Assembly: GCA_021791715.1 (NCBI GenBank)
Contig: JAJYWB010000011.1
Location: 40,934-104,933, forward strand
Reading direction: 5' to 3'
Source of the DNA: Planctomycetota bacterium
GTDB lineage: Bacteria > Planctomycetota > Planctomycetia > Isosphaerales > Isosphaeraceae
DNA length: 64,000 bases
Positions within the stretch are counted from its first letter, which is position 1; each line of letters begins with the position of its first letter. The notes under the pieces are model-generated. The model searched no databases. It was not told the DNA's origin and saw only the letters and a program-made list of their open reading frames with translations. Of this stretch, positions 8,981 through 18,404 are shown in pieces. Position numbers and translations under genes: made by a program.

Positions 8981-9952
8981 ATGGATCAAACGATGGTGAT
9001 GATTCTGGTGGGCGTCGCGGTCGTCGTTTGCGTGGGGGGCGTTTGCATGGCGTTCATGAAGACGCCGTCCGCGATCGCCGAGAAGCGGCTCGACGACATG
9101 TCGTCGAAGCGTCGGTTCAAGAATCGCAAAGGGGACGCCGCGGCGAATTTCCTCAAAAATCAGGCGGTCGACCTGAAGGGTTCGTCGTTCTGGTCGAAGG
9201 TTTTCCCAAAAGTCGATGGAATCAACACGCTTTATGAACAAGCCGACGTTGGAATCGAGTTTAAACATTTCCTTTACATTCCGATCGGTCTGGCGATCGT
9301 ATCGGCGGTCGTCGGCTATTTTTTGAAGATTCCCTTGTTGATTATTCCGGTTTGCTCGGCGTCGATGAGCGTGTTGCCGTTTTTTTGGTTGGTGTTGCGC
9401 AAGCGTAAGCGGATCAAAATGTTTACGGCTCAGATGCCCGACGCGCTCGAGCTTGTCGGTCGCGCGTTGCGCGCCGGGCACGGTTTGGCTTCGGGCTTGC
9501 ACATGGTGGCGGAGGAGATGCCGTCGCCGATATCGGACGAGTTCGGCCGAGTTTTCGAGGAGCAAAACCTGGGGATTCCGATCGAGGATTCGTTGCGGGC
9601 GATGGCCGATCGCGTGCCGACGATGGACGTGAGGTTCTTTACGACGGCCGTCGTGATCCAGCGTTCGACCGGCGGCGATCTCGCCGAGGTTCTCGACAAG
9701 ATCGGTCGGATCATTCGCGAACGGTTCCAGATCATGGGACAGGTCGCGGCTTTGACGGGGGAAGGAAGGCTTTCGGGAGTCGTTCTTTTGGCGATGCCCC
9801 CCGTTTTGCTCGCGTTCACCTATACGACGAATCCCGGTTACACCGGAGTCCTTTTTTCGACGCCGGTCGGGACGAAGATGCTCGTTTTCGCGGGAGTCAT
9901 GCAGATCCTGGGCGCGATCGCCATCAAGAAAATCATTGCGATTAAGGTGTAA
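8981..9952 (+). CDS. tadB: Tad inner-membrane platform protein TadB
   Basis: A 323-residue membrane protein with an N-terminal helix, a pair of helices near 100-140, and a GspF-like cytoplasmic domain containing MPDALELVGRALRAGHGL and TGGDLAEVLDKIGRIIRER. The C-terminal helix pair ends the protein. This is the usual order for TadB, which together with TadC forms the platform for the CpaF ATPase. It ends three bases before tadC, so the two genes are co-transcribed. Confidence 0.9.
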   Translation: MDQTMVMILVGVAVVVCVGGVCMAFMKTPSAIAEKRLDDMSSKRRFKNRKGDAAANFLKNQAVDLKGSSFWSKVFPKVDGINTLYEQADVGIEFKHFLYIPIGLAIVSAVVGYFLKIPLLIIPVCSASMSVLPFFWLVLRKRKRIKMFTAQMPDALELVGRALRAGHGLASGLHMVAEEMPSPISDEFGRVFEEQNLGIPIEDSLRAMADRVPTMDVRFFTTAVVIQRSTGGDLAEVLDKIGRIIRERFQIMGQVAALTGEGRLSGVVLLAMPPVLLAFTYTTNPGYTGVLFSTPVGTKMLVFAGVMQILGAIAIKKIIAIKV

Positions 9953-9955
9953 AAT

Positions 9956-10891
9956 ATGAACATGGATAGCATCATTCCGTTCGCCACGTTCGTCGTTATG
10001 GCGCTCGTCGTTTGGGGTTCGTTGTCGACGATCGCCGATCGACAGGCGCGAGTCGCCGATCGACTCGATCGAATCATCCGTCAGTCCGCGGGCCGCGACG
10101 GCGGGATGTTGGTTCGCAAACAGGAACGGATTCAAGATAAGATCGCCAAGACGGCGCAGAAATTTTCGAAACCGCTGAGCCCGACGAACGAGGTCGAGCT
10201 CGGCAAGTTGCAGACGAAGCTGCTCAACGCGGGATTCCGCGGCGAGCACGCCGTGCAGATCTATTTGGGAATTAAATTCATCACGCTTTTGATCGCTCTC
10301 GCGGTCGCGGCGCCGATCGCTTACGCCAAGTTCGGGCCGACCGTCAAAGGGATGATGTATATGATCATTGGAGGATCGATTGGGTTTTATCTCCCTTCGT
10401 TCATTCTGGGGATGTTGAAATCGAAGCGTACCGAGGCGATTTTCCTCGGGCTCCCCGACGCTCTCGATTTGCTTGTCGTTTGCGTCGAGGCGGGATTGGG
10501 GCTCGACGCGGCGATGCGTCGGGTCGCGGTCGAACTCGCGACGGCGACGCCGGTGATTTGCGAGGAGTTCGCGATCGCGAATTTCCAGCTTCAGATGGGG
10601 AGAACGCGGAAAGACGTTTTGCACGATCTCGGCACAAGGACGGGAGTCGACGACATGAGGTCGCTCGCCGCGGTGTTGATTCAGGCCGAGAAATTCGGAT
10701 CGAGCATCGCCGCGGCTCTTCGTGTGCAATCCGATTCGATGCGGATCAGGCGTCGGCAGCTCGCCGAGGAGCGAGCCGCCAAGACCGCGGTTCAACTTCT
10801 CTTCCCCCTCGTGTTGTTCATTTTCCCCGGGATATTCGTCGTTCTCGTCGGTCCCGCGGGCATTCAAATCTCGGAAACCATGATGAAGTAA
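9956..10891 (+). CDS. tadC: Tad inner-membrane platform protein TadC
   Basis: A 311-residue GspF-family protein. LPDALDLLVVCVEAGLGLDA near residue 165 and FGSSIAAALRVQSDSMR near 245 are the conserved TadC motifs. Membrane helices lie at about 5-20, 105-155 and 280-300. It follows tadB after three bases. It is the last gene in the run of eight Tad genes that share one frame. Confidence 0.9.
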   Translation: MNMDSIIPFATFVVMALVVWGSLSTIADRQARVADRLDRIIRQSAGRDGGMLVRKQERIQDKIAKTAQKFSKPLSPTNEVELGKLQTKLLNAGFRGEHAVQIYLGIKFITLLIALAVAAPIAYAKFGPTVKGMMYMIIGGSIGFYLPSFILGMLKSKRTEAIFLGLPDALDLLVVCVEAGLGLDAAMRRVAVELATATPVICEEFAIANFQLQMGRTRKDVLHDLGTRTGVDDMRSLAAVLIQAEKFGSSIAAALRVQSDSMRIRRRQLAEERAAKTAVQLLFPLVLFIFPGIFVVLVGPAGIQISETMMK

Positions 10892-10920
10892 CATGATGAA
10901 ATACCATAAAAGGAATTAAC

Positions 10921-11265
10921 ATGCGTATTTTGCCGAATTACGGTCGCGAAGACGGACCGGTGTTTCGCAGGCGGTCGAGGTTCAAATCGACTTTGATGAT
11001 CGCGACGGTGATCGTTTCGATTCCGTTCGCGATCGAATTCGCGCTCGTTCATTACGCCAAGTGGCGATCGATGCTCGGCGCGGCGCCGATTCGCGTTGAA
11101 ACGCCTTGCAGCGACGCCGCGGCGGGTCTAATTCTCGACGCGTATCACGATTGTTCGAACTCGGTTTCGGGTCACCTACGGAACACGCCCTGGAAGGCCT
11201 CCAACGTCCTCGCGGCCGCCGCGGTCACGGCGGTCGCGGGATGTTGGATGATGAAAAAAGGTTGA
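10921..11265 (+). CDS. Small single-pass membrane protein at end of Tad locus
   Basis: A 114-residue protein I do not recognise. After a charged 22-residue start there is one hydrophobic helix (about 24-45, LMIATVIVSIPFAIEFALV). The outer part has three cysteines (CSD, DCSN, GCWM) and a hydrophobic alanine-rich C-terminal stretch. AAGGAATTAAC precedes the ATG. It follows tadC by 29 bases, is probably co-transcribed, and may be an accessory pilus protein; it is not an obvious TadE or TadF pseudopilin. Coding is supported by position, ribosome binding site and composition only. Confidence 0.55.
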   Translation: MRILPNYGREDGPVFRRRSRFKSTLMIATVIVSIPFAIEFALVHYAKWRSMLGAAPIRVETPCSDAAAGLILDAYHDCSNSVSGHLRNTPWKASNVLAAAAVTAVAGCWMMKKG

Positions 11266-11315
11266 TCAGTTCAATCGTTTATGATTTCTTTTTACAGTAA
11301 TTTGAACAAGCGAGT

Positions 11316-12983
11316 TTATCGTTCTCCATTTAAACCGGGATCGGGGCGAATCATCCGATACGTTCGGAAACCTCCGGCGAGGTTGATCGCGTTGAAACCC
11401 TCTTGGCGCAGCATCCGCGTCGCCACGTAGCCGCGCTGGCCGGCGTGGCAATAGACGACGATCGGTCGATCGCGTGGAAGTTCATTCAAGCGATCGCGTA
11501 ACGAATCGATCGGAATGTGGATCGCGGATTCGATCGCGCCGCGGCGGTGTTCGTCGATCGTTCTGACGTCGAGGATCGTTCCGTTTTCTCCGAGCGCGGC
11601 GGACATTTCTTCGACCTGTGTTTGCGGGTAATCGCGTCGCGCCACCCCAGCGGCGACAAAGCCCGCCATGTTGATCGCGTCTTTCGCCGAGCCGAATTGA
11701 GGGGAATAAGCGAGTTCGACCTCTTCGAGATCGAACACCGTCATCCGCGCCTGGATCGCGGTCGCGAGGACGTCGATGCGTTTGTCGACGCCGTCGGCGC
11801 CGACGATCTGCGCTCCCAGGATCGCGCCGTCGTCGCCGCGAAACAAAAGCTTGATCGTCATCGCCTTCGCGCCGGGATAATAACCCGCGTGTTGATTAGG
11901 ATGAACGTAAATCTTCTCATATTTAAGACCGGATGCGCGTAGCGTCTTTTCGATCTCCCCCGTCTGCGCCGCGACGACGTCGAACACGCGGACGATCGCG
12001 GTCCCCTGCGAACCTCGGAATTTGGAATCGCGACCGAAAATGTGATCCGCGGCGATTCGTCCCTGGCGATTCGCGGGACCCGCGAGCGGAATTTGCCGCG
12101 CCGCCCCGGTGACGAAAGCTCGCACCTCGACGACGTCGCCCACGGCGTAAATATCGGGATCGGTTGTTCTCATGTGATCATCAACTTGAACTCCTCCGCG
12201 AGCGCCGATCGCGAGCCTTGCCGCTTTCGCGAGGTCGCTTTCGGGGCGGACGCCGATCCCGACGAGAACGAGGTCGGCGGCGATCTCTTCGCCGTCGTCG
12301 AGCGTCGCGACGAGTCCTCCGCCGCGCTTTTCGATCCGTTTCGCCGAGCGTCCCAGCCGAAGACCGACTTGATGATGCGCGAGCGCCTCGACGATCGGCG
12401 TCGTCATCTCCTTGTCGAACGGAGCGAGAATCTGATCGGCCAGATCGACGACCGTCGTATCAAACCCGCGCCGAACCATGTTTTCGACGAGTTCGAGCCC
12501 GATATAACCCGCTCCCAGGATCAAAACACGTCTAACGCCGGATTCGAGGCGGGCGTGGATGCGATCGACGTCGCGTAGGTCGCGGAGGGTGAACACGCCG
12601 GGAAGGTCGATTCCCGGAATCGGCGGGACGATCGGCGACGCCCCCGTCGAAAGGATCAGTTTATCGTATGTTTCCTTCTCAACGCGATTTTCGTCGATGT
12701 ATCGAATCGCGACCGTCTTTGACGCTCGATCGATCGATTCGACCGAGGCGCGAACGCGGACGTCGATCTTAAACCGATCGCGCAAAAGCGACGGCTTCGC
12801 CACCAACAGCTTGTCGCGATCGACGATCTCGCCTCCCAAATAATAAGGAAGACCGCAGTTCGCGAACGAAACGTCGTGTCCGCGTTCCAGAAGAACGATC
12901 TCGGCGCGTTCGTCGAGCCGCCGCGCCCGCGTCGCCGCGCTCGCTCCTCCCGCCACTCCTCCCACGATCACGATTTTCATCAT
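11316..12983 (-). CDS. CoA-disulfide reductase / NADH-polysulfide oxidoreductase with C-terminal rhodanese domain
   Basis: A 555-residue flavoprotein. The N-terminal FAD fold (IVIVGGVAGGASAATRARR) carries the redox-active single Cys43 in SFANCGLPYYLGG, the CoADR-type motif. The NAD(P)H-binding domain has VLILGAGYIGLELVENM, and a dimerisation domain follows. A rhodanese domain (about 450-550) ends the chain with active-site Cys512 in YCHAGQRGY. Relatives reduce CoA disulfides, CoA persulfides or polysulfide with NAD(P)H. The gene is the last of the hydrogenase operon, 22 bases after hypE, which suggests that H2 or NAD(P)H metabolism is linked to sulfane sulfur. In-frame ATGs occur at 12983 and 12980. 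Confidence 0.9.
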   Translation of the reverse strand: MMKIVIVGGVAGGASAATRARRLDERAEIVLLERGHDVSFANCGLPYYLGGEIVDRDKLLVAKPSLLRDRFKIDVRVRASVESIDRASKTVAIRYIDENRVEKETYDKLILSTGASPIVPPIPGIDLPGVFTLRDLRDVDRIHARLESGVRRVLILGAGYIGLELVENMVRRGFDTTVVDLADQILAPFDKEMTTPIVEALAHHQVGLRLGRSAKRIEKRGGGLVATLDDGEEIAADLVLVGIGVRPESDLAKAARLAIGARGGVQVDDHMRTTDPDIYAVGDVVEVRAFVTGAARQIPLAGPANRQGRIAADHIFGRDSKFRGSQGTAIVRVFDVVAAQTGEIEKTLRASGLKYEKIYVHPNQHAGYYPGAKAMTIKLLFRGDDGAILGAQIVGADGVDKRIDVLATAIQARMTVFDLEEVELAYSPQFGSAKDAINMAGFVAAGVARRDYPQTQVEEMSAALGENGTILDVRTIDEHRRGAIESAIHIPIDSLRDRLNELPRDRPIVVYCHAGQRGYVATRMLRQEGFNAINLAGGFRTYRMIRPDPGLNGER

Positions 12984-13005
12984 CTCACCTACCTTTTCAA
13001 TCCGA

Positions 13006-14055
13006 TCAACAAATTCTTGGAAGTTCTTCGCCCGCGGGGATATCGATCGCTCGGCGACCTCCGAGTTCGGTTTCTATGAAGAGAATTCCCGCGTCTCCCG
13101 GGTCGACGCGTCCGATCGCCGCGGCTTGCGCCCCCAGCGGATGTGATCGAAGCGTTTCGAGCAAAAGGGGTTCGTCGTCCGCCTTCACGAAGAACAGCAT
13201 CAGCCCCTCGTTGGCGATGAAGAGCGGATCGAGACCGAGAAATTCACACGCGTTTTTGGCCTCTTCGGCGAGCGGAATCGCGCGATCGTCGAGAGTGATC
13301 GAAGTTCCCGCCAATTCGGCGATCTCGCTGAGAGCCGCGGCGAGTCCGCCGCGAGTCGGGTCGCGCATGCATTTCGGTTTGATCCCCGCCGCGTAAACGC
13401 GCGATACGAGATCCCAGAGGGGCGCCGAATCGGAAACGAGTTCAGATTCAAACGTTAAATTATCTCGAATCGAAAGGATCGCCAATCCGTGACGAGCGAT
13501 CGGCCCGCTGATCACGACGCGATCCCCCGGCTTGACGTTGCGCGGAGCGGGCGCGGGTTCGTGCTCGATCAAGCCGATTCCGCTCGTCGTGATGAACACG
13601 CCGTCGCCTTTGCCGTGCTCGACGACTTTCGTATCCCCCGTGACGATCTCAACCCCCGCGTGTTCGGCCGCGGCCGCCATCGAGCGAACGATCCGCTCGA
13701 GATCGGCGATCGGGAAACCCTCCTCGATCACGAATGCCGAAGACATCGCGATCGGCCGCGCCCCGCAAGCCGCCAGATCGTTCACCGTCCCGTGAACCGC
13801 GAGCGAGCCGATATCCCCTCCCGGAAAAAACGGCGGACTTACCACATGACCGTCGGTGCAAAACGCGAGCCGAACGCCGTCGATCGCGACGATCGAACCG
13901 TCGTGTTCCTCCATCAAACTCGGCGATTTAAATTCATGTATAAAAAGTTCTCGGATCAGCTTGCGAGACATCCGTCCGCCGCCGCCGTGCCCCATCTGAA
14001 CCTTCCCCTTGTATCCCGGCGGGGGAGGACATGTGAAGTTCATTTCGTTGAACAT
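13006..14055 (-). CDS. hypE: Hydrogenase maturation protein HypE
   Basis: About 345-349 residues of the PurM/AIR-synthase-like fold. HypE dehydrates its C-terminal cysteine thiocarbamate to thiocyanate, the donor of CN ligands for the NiFe site. The C-terminus is PRIC, so the essential last Cys is present. Conserved [29 protein letters not shown] and [12 protein letters not shown] are visible. The start may be 14055 or 14043; the first overlaps the end of hypD by 16 bases, the second directly follows its stop codon. Confidence 0.95.
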   Translation of the reverse strand: MFNEMNFTCPPPPGYKGKVQMGHGGGGRMSRKLIRELFIHEFKSPSLMEEHDGSIVAIDGVRLAFCTDGHVVSPPFFPGGDIGSLAVHGTVNDLAACGARPIAMSSAFVIEEGFPIADLERIVRSMAAAAEHAGVEIVTGDTKVVEHGKGDGVFITTSGIGLIEHEPAPAPRNVKPGDRVVISGPIARHGLAILSIRDNLTFESELVSDSAPLWDLVSRVYAAGIKPKCMRDPTRGGLAAALSEIAELAGTSITLDDRAIPLAEEAKNACEFLGLDPLFIANEGLMLFFVKADDEPLLLETLRSHPLGAQAAAIGRVDPGDAGILFIETELGGRRAIDIPAGEELPRIC

Positions 14056-15167
14056 AATAAACTCCCTTTGTTGTTAACGCGTCGATACCGATAATGCGCG
14101 GCGCACGCGCCTTCGCCCGAAACCATCGGCGCGCCCAGCGGGTGATCGGGCGTGCAAGTTAAACCGAAAGCCTCGCATTCATGAGGTTTGATTCGACCCG
14201 AAAGAACCTCTCCCGATCGGCAAGGCGAAGACGACTCGGTCGAGCATTCGGCCGAGGTCGTCGGAAAGCGATCGAGCGCGTCGAAACGGCGAAACGCGGG
14301 TCGGATCCTCATTCCCGATCGTGGAATCAAGCCGATTCCGCGCCAGTCGTAATCGACCGTTTCGAAAACGAGGTCGATCGCGGCGAGCGCCGCGGGATTC
14401 CCTTTCGGCCGCACCGATCGCGCGTATTGATTCTCGAGGCGTGATTCTCTCTTTTCCAGTTGATCGACGCACCGCGCGATCCCTTCGAGCAGGTCGACGG
14501 GCTCGAATCCAGTAATAACGATTGGAATATGTCTTTGTGCGACGATTGGTTGATATTCTCCCTCGCCCGTCACGGTGCACACGTGCCCCGCGGCGAGAAA
14601 CGCTTGAACGCGATTTCCAGGAGCGTCAAGGATCGCCTCGATCGCGGGGGGAACGCGCACGTGCGAGACGATGAGCGAGAAGTTGTCGAGAGCGAGTCGA
14701 TCGGCTTCAATGATCGCCGCGGCCGCGGCGGGAGCGGTCGTCTCAAAACCGACGGCGAAGAAGACGACCTCGCGATTCGGCGATTTTCGCGCCGTCTCAA
14801 CCGCGTCGAGCGGCGAATAGACGACTCGCACGTCTCCACCGTCGGCTCGAGCGTTGAACAAGTTCTCGCTCGATCCGGGAACGCGCAACATATCGCCGAA
14901 AGAGCAGACGATCGTTCCCGGAGCGCGTGCGATCGCGATCGCACGGTCGATCGCCGGAGCGGGGGTGACGCACACCGGGCATCCGGGGCCGTGGACGAGA
15001 TCGACGACCCCTTCGAGCGCGGCATCCAAACCAAATTTCATGATACTGTGAGTTTGTCCGCCGCATAATTCCATGATCGTCCAGGTGCGCTTCGCGGTCG
15101 ATTTGATACGCTCGACGAGCGCTCGCGCGATCTTGGGGTCGCGGTATTCGTCAAGGTATTTCATCAA
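14040..15167 (-). CDS. hypD: Hydrogenase maturation protein HypD
   Basis: A 375-residue protein. HypD with HypC is the scaffold on which the Fe(CN)2CO unit is assembled. Conserved motifs are [10 protein letters not shown] near residue 38, [10 protein letters not shown] near 68, and [12 protein letters not shown] near 135. Cysteines in the last third ([16 protein letters not shown]) can bind the [4Fe-4S] cluster. It overlaps the end of hypC by 14-17 bases, depending on which of two adjacent ATGs is used. Confidence 0.95.
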   Translation of the reverse strand: MMKYLDEYRDPKIARALVERIKSTAKRTWTIMELCGGQTHSIMKFGLDAALEGVVDLVHGPGCPVCVTPAPAIDRAIAIARAPGTIVCSFGDMLRVPGSSENLFNARADGGDVRVVYSPLDAVETARKSPNREVVFFAVGFETTAPAAAAAIIEADRLALDNFSLIVSHVRVPPAIEAILDAPGNRVQAFLAAGHVCTVTGEGEYQPIVAQRHIPIVITGFEPVDLLEGIARCVDQLEKRESRLENQYARSVRPKGNPAALAAIDLVFETVDYDWRGIGLIPRSGMRIRPAFRRFDALDRFPTTSAECSTESSSPCRSGEVLSGRIKPHECEAFGLTCTPDHPLGAPMVSGEGACAAHYRYRRVNNKGSLLCSTK

Positions 15168-15384
15168 GCGCCTCCAGGGTTTTGAATACCTCGCGCGCGC
15201 GGATCGGGTCGATCACCGAAAGCGCGAAACCCGCGTGGACGATCACATAATCGCCGCGGCGTACCTCGGGAACATAGGCGAGACAGATTCGTTTTTTCAC
15301 TCCGCCGAACGACACGGTTCCCTCGGTAAGCCCAGCGGCCGGTTCGTCGATCGCGATCACCTCTCCGGGTATTCCCAGGCACAT
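15151..15384 (-). CDS. hypC: Hydrogenase maturation chaperone HypC
   Basis: A 77-residue HypC/HybG/HupF protein. It begins MCLGIPG, with the invariant Cys2 that binds the Fe unit and the hydrogenase precursor, and contains [19 protein letters not shown]. Length and motif are typical. It lies three bases after hypF and overlaps hypD. Confidence 0.95.
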   Translation of the reverse strand: MCLGIPGEVIAIDEPAAGLTEGTVSFGGVKKRICLAYVPEVRRGDYVIVHAGFALSVIDPIRAREVFKTLEALDEIP

Positions 15385-15387
15385 CGT

Positions 15388-17727
15388 TCACCCCCTCTCG
15401 CTTAGATAGAGCGCCGCGGCCCAAACCTGACCGACCGCGAGCCCGCCGTCCCCCGGCGGTATCGCGCAATGTGTCAATACGTGAAAATTTTCTTTAATTA
15501 GACACTCAATTAAAATCTCGCTTAATAGTTTGTTTTGAAAACAACCGCCGCTGAGCGCGATTTTGGCGATTCCGGTTCGGCGTGCGATCGCGACGCACGC
15601 CTCGGCGAGCGAGCGATGAAACGCCGCCGCGACGATTCCGGGGTCGATTCCGCGGCGGATCGATGAGAGAGTTTCCATGACCCACGGACGCCAGTCGATG
15701 AGAAGCATGCCGCGGTCGTCGCGGGTGATTTCGATCGGCCAGACGAGACGTTCGGCGGGATCGGCGATCTCTTCGAAACGGATAGCGGCTTCTCCTTCGT
15801 AATCGGCGCGTTCGCGCATTCCGACGAGCGCGGCCCACGCGTCGAAAAGGCGTCCCGCGCTCGTGCAGACCGCGGCGGCGCGAGGCGATCGAAAAATCGA
15901 TCCCAAGAGAATCGCTTCCTTGTCCGAGAATCCGAGCTCATGCGGTATCGTTATGCCCGCGGCGCGACACACCCCCGCGGCGCACGTTCGAGGCTCGCGC
16001 GCGGCGCGATCTCCACCAGCGAGTCGAAACGGCAGAATCGAGCCGATTCGACGATATCCGCTCCGATCGACGATGAGAAATTCGCCCCCCCAGATCGCTC
16101 CGTCGTCGCCGAGTCCCGTTCCGTCGAACGCGATCCCCAAGACGGGGCCCGTTTCACCGTGCTCGGCCATACACGAGGCGATATGCGCATGATGATGCTG
16201 AATCGGTATGCGTTTAAGCCCCGATTCGTCGGCGTATCGCGTCGATTCGTAATCGGGGTGAAGATCGTGCGCGATCCATTCGGGCCGGCCGCCGATCAGT
16301 TCGCGCAGATCGTCCGCGGTTGCTCGATAACGCCTGCGGATCGCCAAGGTGTCGAGATCGCCGATATGTTGACCGAGGACGATCGACCCGCCGCGCGCGA
16401 AGGCGACCGCGGCTTTCATGTGCCCTCCCGCGCCCATGATCGCCGGAGTTCCAAACGGCATCCGAAGCTCGACCGGCGCCGACCCTCGGCCGATCCGGAT
16501 CGGAACGGGTCGCCCCGCGATCGCCCGCGATACCCCGTCGTCGGCGTGACGAACGATTCGACGATTATGTAAAATGAACAAGTCCGCGATCGTTTTTAAT
16601 TCGGCGACCGCGGCGTCGTTTTCGATCGGCATCGGTTCGTTGCTCGCGTTGCCGCTCGTCGCGACGAGCGGAACCCCGGCGGCTTCGAGTAAACCGTGAT
16701 GAATCAGCGAATATGCAAGCATGGCTCCCACCGAGACGAGCCCCGGCGCGATCGCTTCGGCGAGATCGCACCCGGCGCGACGGCGCAACGGGACGATCGG
16801 CGCCGCGGGCGAAGCGAGCAGATCCCATTCAGCGTCGTCGACCTCGAGCCTTTGTTCAAGCGACTCGCGATCGGCAAAGAGCACCGCGAACGGCTTCCGG
16901 CCCCGTCGTTTCCGCTCCCTCAAAGCCTCGACCGCTGCGTTTGAAGTCGCGTTACAGATCAGGTGAAAACCGCCGATCCCTTTCACCGCGACGATTCCCC
17001 CCGCGCGGATCCTCTCGGCTGCGCGAGCGAGCGCCCCGAGATCGCCGATATCTCGAATATCATGCGGATATTGATCAATTTTGGGATCATAAAGCGATAA
17101 AACCGGACCGCAAACCGGGCAACAGAGCGTTTCGGCGTGAAATCGTCGATCAACGATTGAATGGTATTCATGAGAACACGACGGGCAGGGAGGAAATTCG
17201 CGCATCGTCGTCCGGGCGCGGTCGTAAGGCGCCTCGGTTTGGACGGTGAACCTCGGTCCGCAGACGACGCAGCTCGAAAGCGCGTAACCGTAACGCCGAT
17301 CGGTCGGATCGTCGAACTCGGCGACGCATTCATGACACACGGCTCGGTCGGGGGCGGTCTCGGTGTCGCGCACGCCCCGCGCCTCGCTCTCGGCGACCAG
17401 AAACGACGTCGCCGATTCACGCGTCGCGGCTTCTTCGATCAGCGTGTCGATGCGAGCCGCTTCGGGCGCCTCGGCGATCAATCGCTCGCGAAATCGATTG
17501 ATCCGCTCTCGATCTCCCTCGAGCTGAATCTCAACGCCCCGGGGCGTGTTTCTCACCCAGCCCGCGAGGCCGAGATCGATCGCGAGCCGCGCGGTGAAGG
17601 GCCGAAAACCGACTCCCTGCACCCGCCCCGTTACAATCAACCGCGCCGCGCGCGAATTCGCACCGTCGTCCGCCGGGTTAATATAATCAGTTGCAATCAT
17701 TATGAATGAATCAATATGGCGAATCAT
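15388..17727 (-). CDS. hypF: Carbamoyltransferase HypF
   Basis: About 779 residues with the complete domain order: acylphosphatase (VTGRVQGVGFRPF, about 32-44), two zinc fingers (CHECVAEF...CVVCGPR and CPSCSHEYH...CCPVCGP), a YrdC-like domain (GGIVAVKGIGGFHL near 245), and a Kae1-like domain with HHHAHIASC and FDGTGLGDDGAIWGGE. It makes the carbamoyl group that is transferred to HypE. ATG 17727 overlaps the hypB stop (ATGA), which favours this start over the internal ATG at 17700. Confidence 0.95.
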   Translation of the reverse strand: MIRHIDSFIMIATDYINPADDGANSRAARLIVTGRVQGVGFRPFTARLAIDLGLAGWVRNTPRGVEIQLEGDRERINRFRERLIAEAPEAARIDTLIEEAATRESATSFLVAESEARGVRDTETAPDRAVCHECVAEFDDPTDRRYGYALSSCVVCGPRFTVQTEAPYDRARTTMREFPPCPSCSHEYHSIVDRRFHAETLCCPVCGPVLSLYDPKIDQYPHDIRDIGDLGALARAAERIRAGGIVAVKGIGGFHLICNATSNAAVEALRERKRRGRKPFAVLFADRESLEQRLEVDDAEWDLLASPAAPIVPLRRRAGCDLAEAIAPGLVSVGAMLAYSLIHHGLLEAAGVPLVATSGNASNEPMPIENDAAVAELKTIADLFILHNRRIVRHADDGVSRAIAGRPVPIRIGRGSAPVELRMPFGTPAIMGAGGHMKAAVAFARGGSIVLGQHIGDLDTLAIRRRYRATADDLRELIGGRPEWIAHDLHPDYESTRYADESGLKRIPIQHHHAHIASCMAEHGETGPVLGIAFDGTGLGDDGAIWGGEFLIVDRSGYRRIGSILPFRLAGGDRAAREPRTCAAGVCRAAGITIPHELGFSDKEAILLGSIFRSPRAAAVCTSAGRLFDAWAALVGMRERADYEGEAAIRFEEIADPAERLVWPIEITRDDRGMLLIDWRPWVMETLSSIRRGIDPGIVAAAFHRSLAEACVAIARRTGIAKIALSGGCFQNKLLSEILIECLIKENFHVLTHCAIPPGDGGLAVGQVWAAALYLSERG

Positions 17728-18404
17728 TTAGTACAACCGTTGAGGATACGACTATTTCGATAGTGGATCAAGGCTTTGAGCCAGGAATCAAGACCTTCAC
17801 CCGAGACCGCCGAAACGGGAAAGAATTCGAGGTCGGCGCGGATCGACCGCGCGTCGGCGATCGCGGAATCGATCCGGAACGGTACGTAAGGTAAAAGATC
17901 GATTTTGGAGAGGACGCACGCGGTCGAAGTGCGGAACGCCTTGGGATACTTGCCCGGTTTGTCGTCCCCCTCGGTCACCGCGAGAACGACGACGCGAACG
18001 TGCTCACCCAGATCGAACGACGCGGGACAAACAAGATTGCCGACATTCTCGATAAAGAGGAAATCGACGGGTCGATCGAGTTTGAGCCTTTGGAAGCCCG
18101 CCTCGACGAGAGGCGGTTCGAGCCGGCACGCTCCCCCCGTCGTCAGTTGGACCGCGGGCATATAACGGCGTAAGCGATCGGCGTCGCGGTCGGTGGCGAT
18201 ATCGCCGACAAGGCACGCGAGCCGGTATGTATCGCCGAGGCGCCGCGCCGTCGCCTCAAGAAGCGACGTTTTCCCGGACCCCGGCGACGACATCAGATTG
18301 ACGACGAACGTCCCCGACCGGGTCATCCGCGCGCGGAACTCCTCGGCGAGCCGCGCCGGCTCGGCGAGAATCGATCGACCCACCGATACCGTTTTCTCGT
18401 TCAC
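17724..18404 (-). CDS. hypB: Nickel-insertion GTPase HypB
   Basis: A 226-residue SIMIBI GTPase. The P-loop is SSPGSGKTSLLE near residue 38, switch regions include VGDIATDRDADRLRR, and ENVGNLVCPASFDLGE carries the conserved Cys of the metal-binding G-domain site. The N-terminus lacks the His-rich nickel store and the CxxCGC motif of some HypB proteins, so it is the short form. It overlaps hypA and hypF by four bases each. Confidence 0.95.
   Translation of the reverse strand: MNEKTVSVGRSILAEPARLAEEFRARMTRSGTFVVNLMSSPGSGKTSLLEATARRLGDTYRLACLVGDIATDRDADRLRRYMPAVQLTTGGACRLEPPLVEAGFQRLKLDRPVDFLFIENVGNLVCPASFDLGEHVRVVVLAVTEGDDKPGKYPKAFRTSTACVLSKIDLLPYVPFRIDSAIADARSIRADLEFFPVSAVSGEGLDSWLKALIHYRNSRILNGCTK

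Noticed and set aside
3224..10894. A 2,556-codon open frame on the minus strand across the Tad locus
   Set aside because: It lies exactly codon-on-codon opposite eight well-supported genes, its translation is Arg/His/Asp-rich low-complexity with no domain, and the sense genes have intact motifs. It is a by-product of codon bias and frame register.
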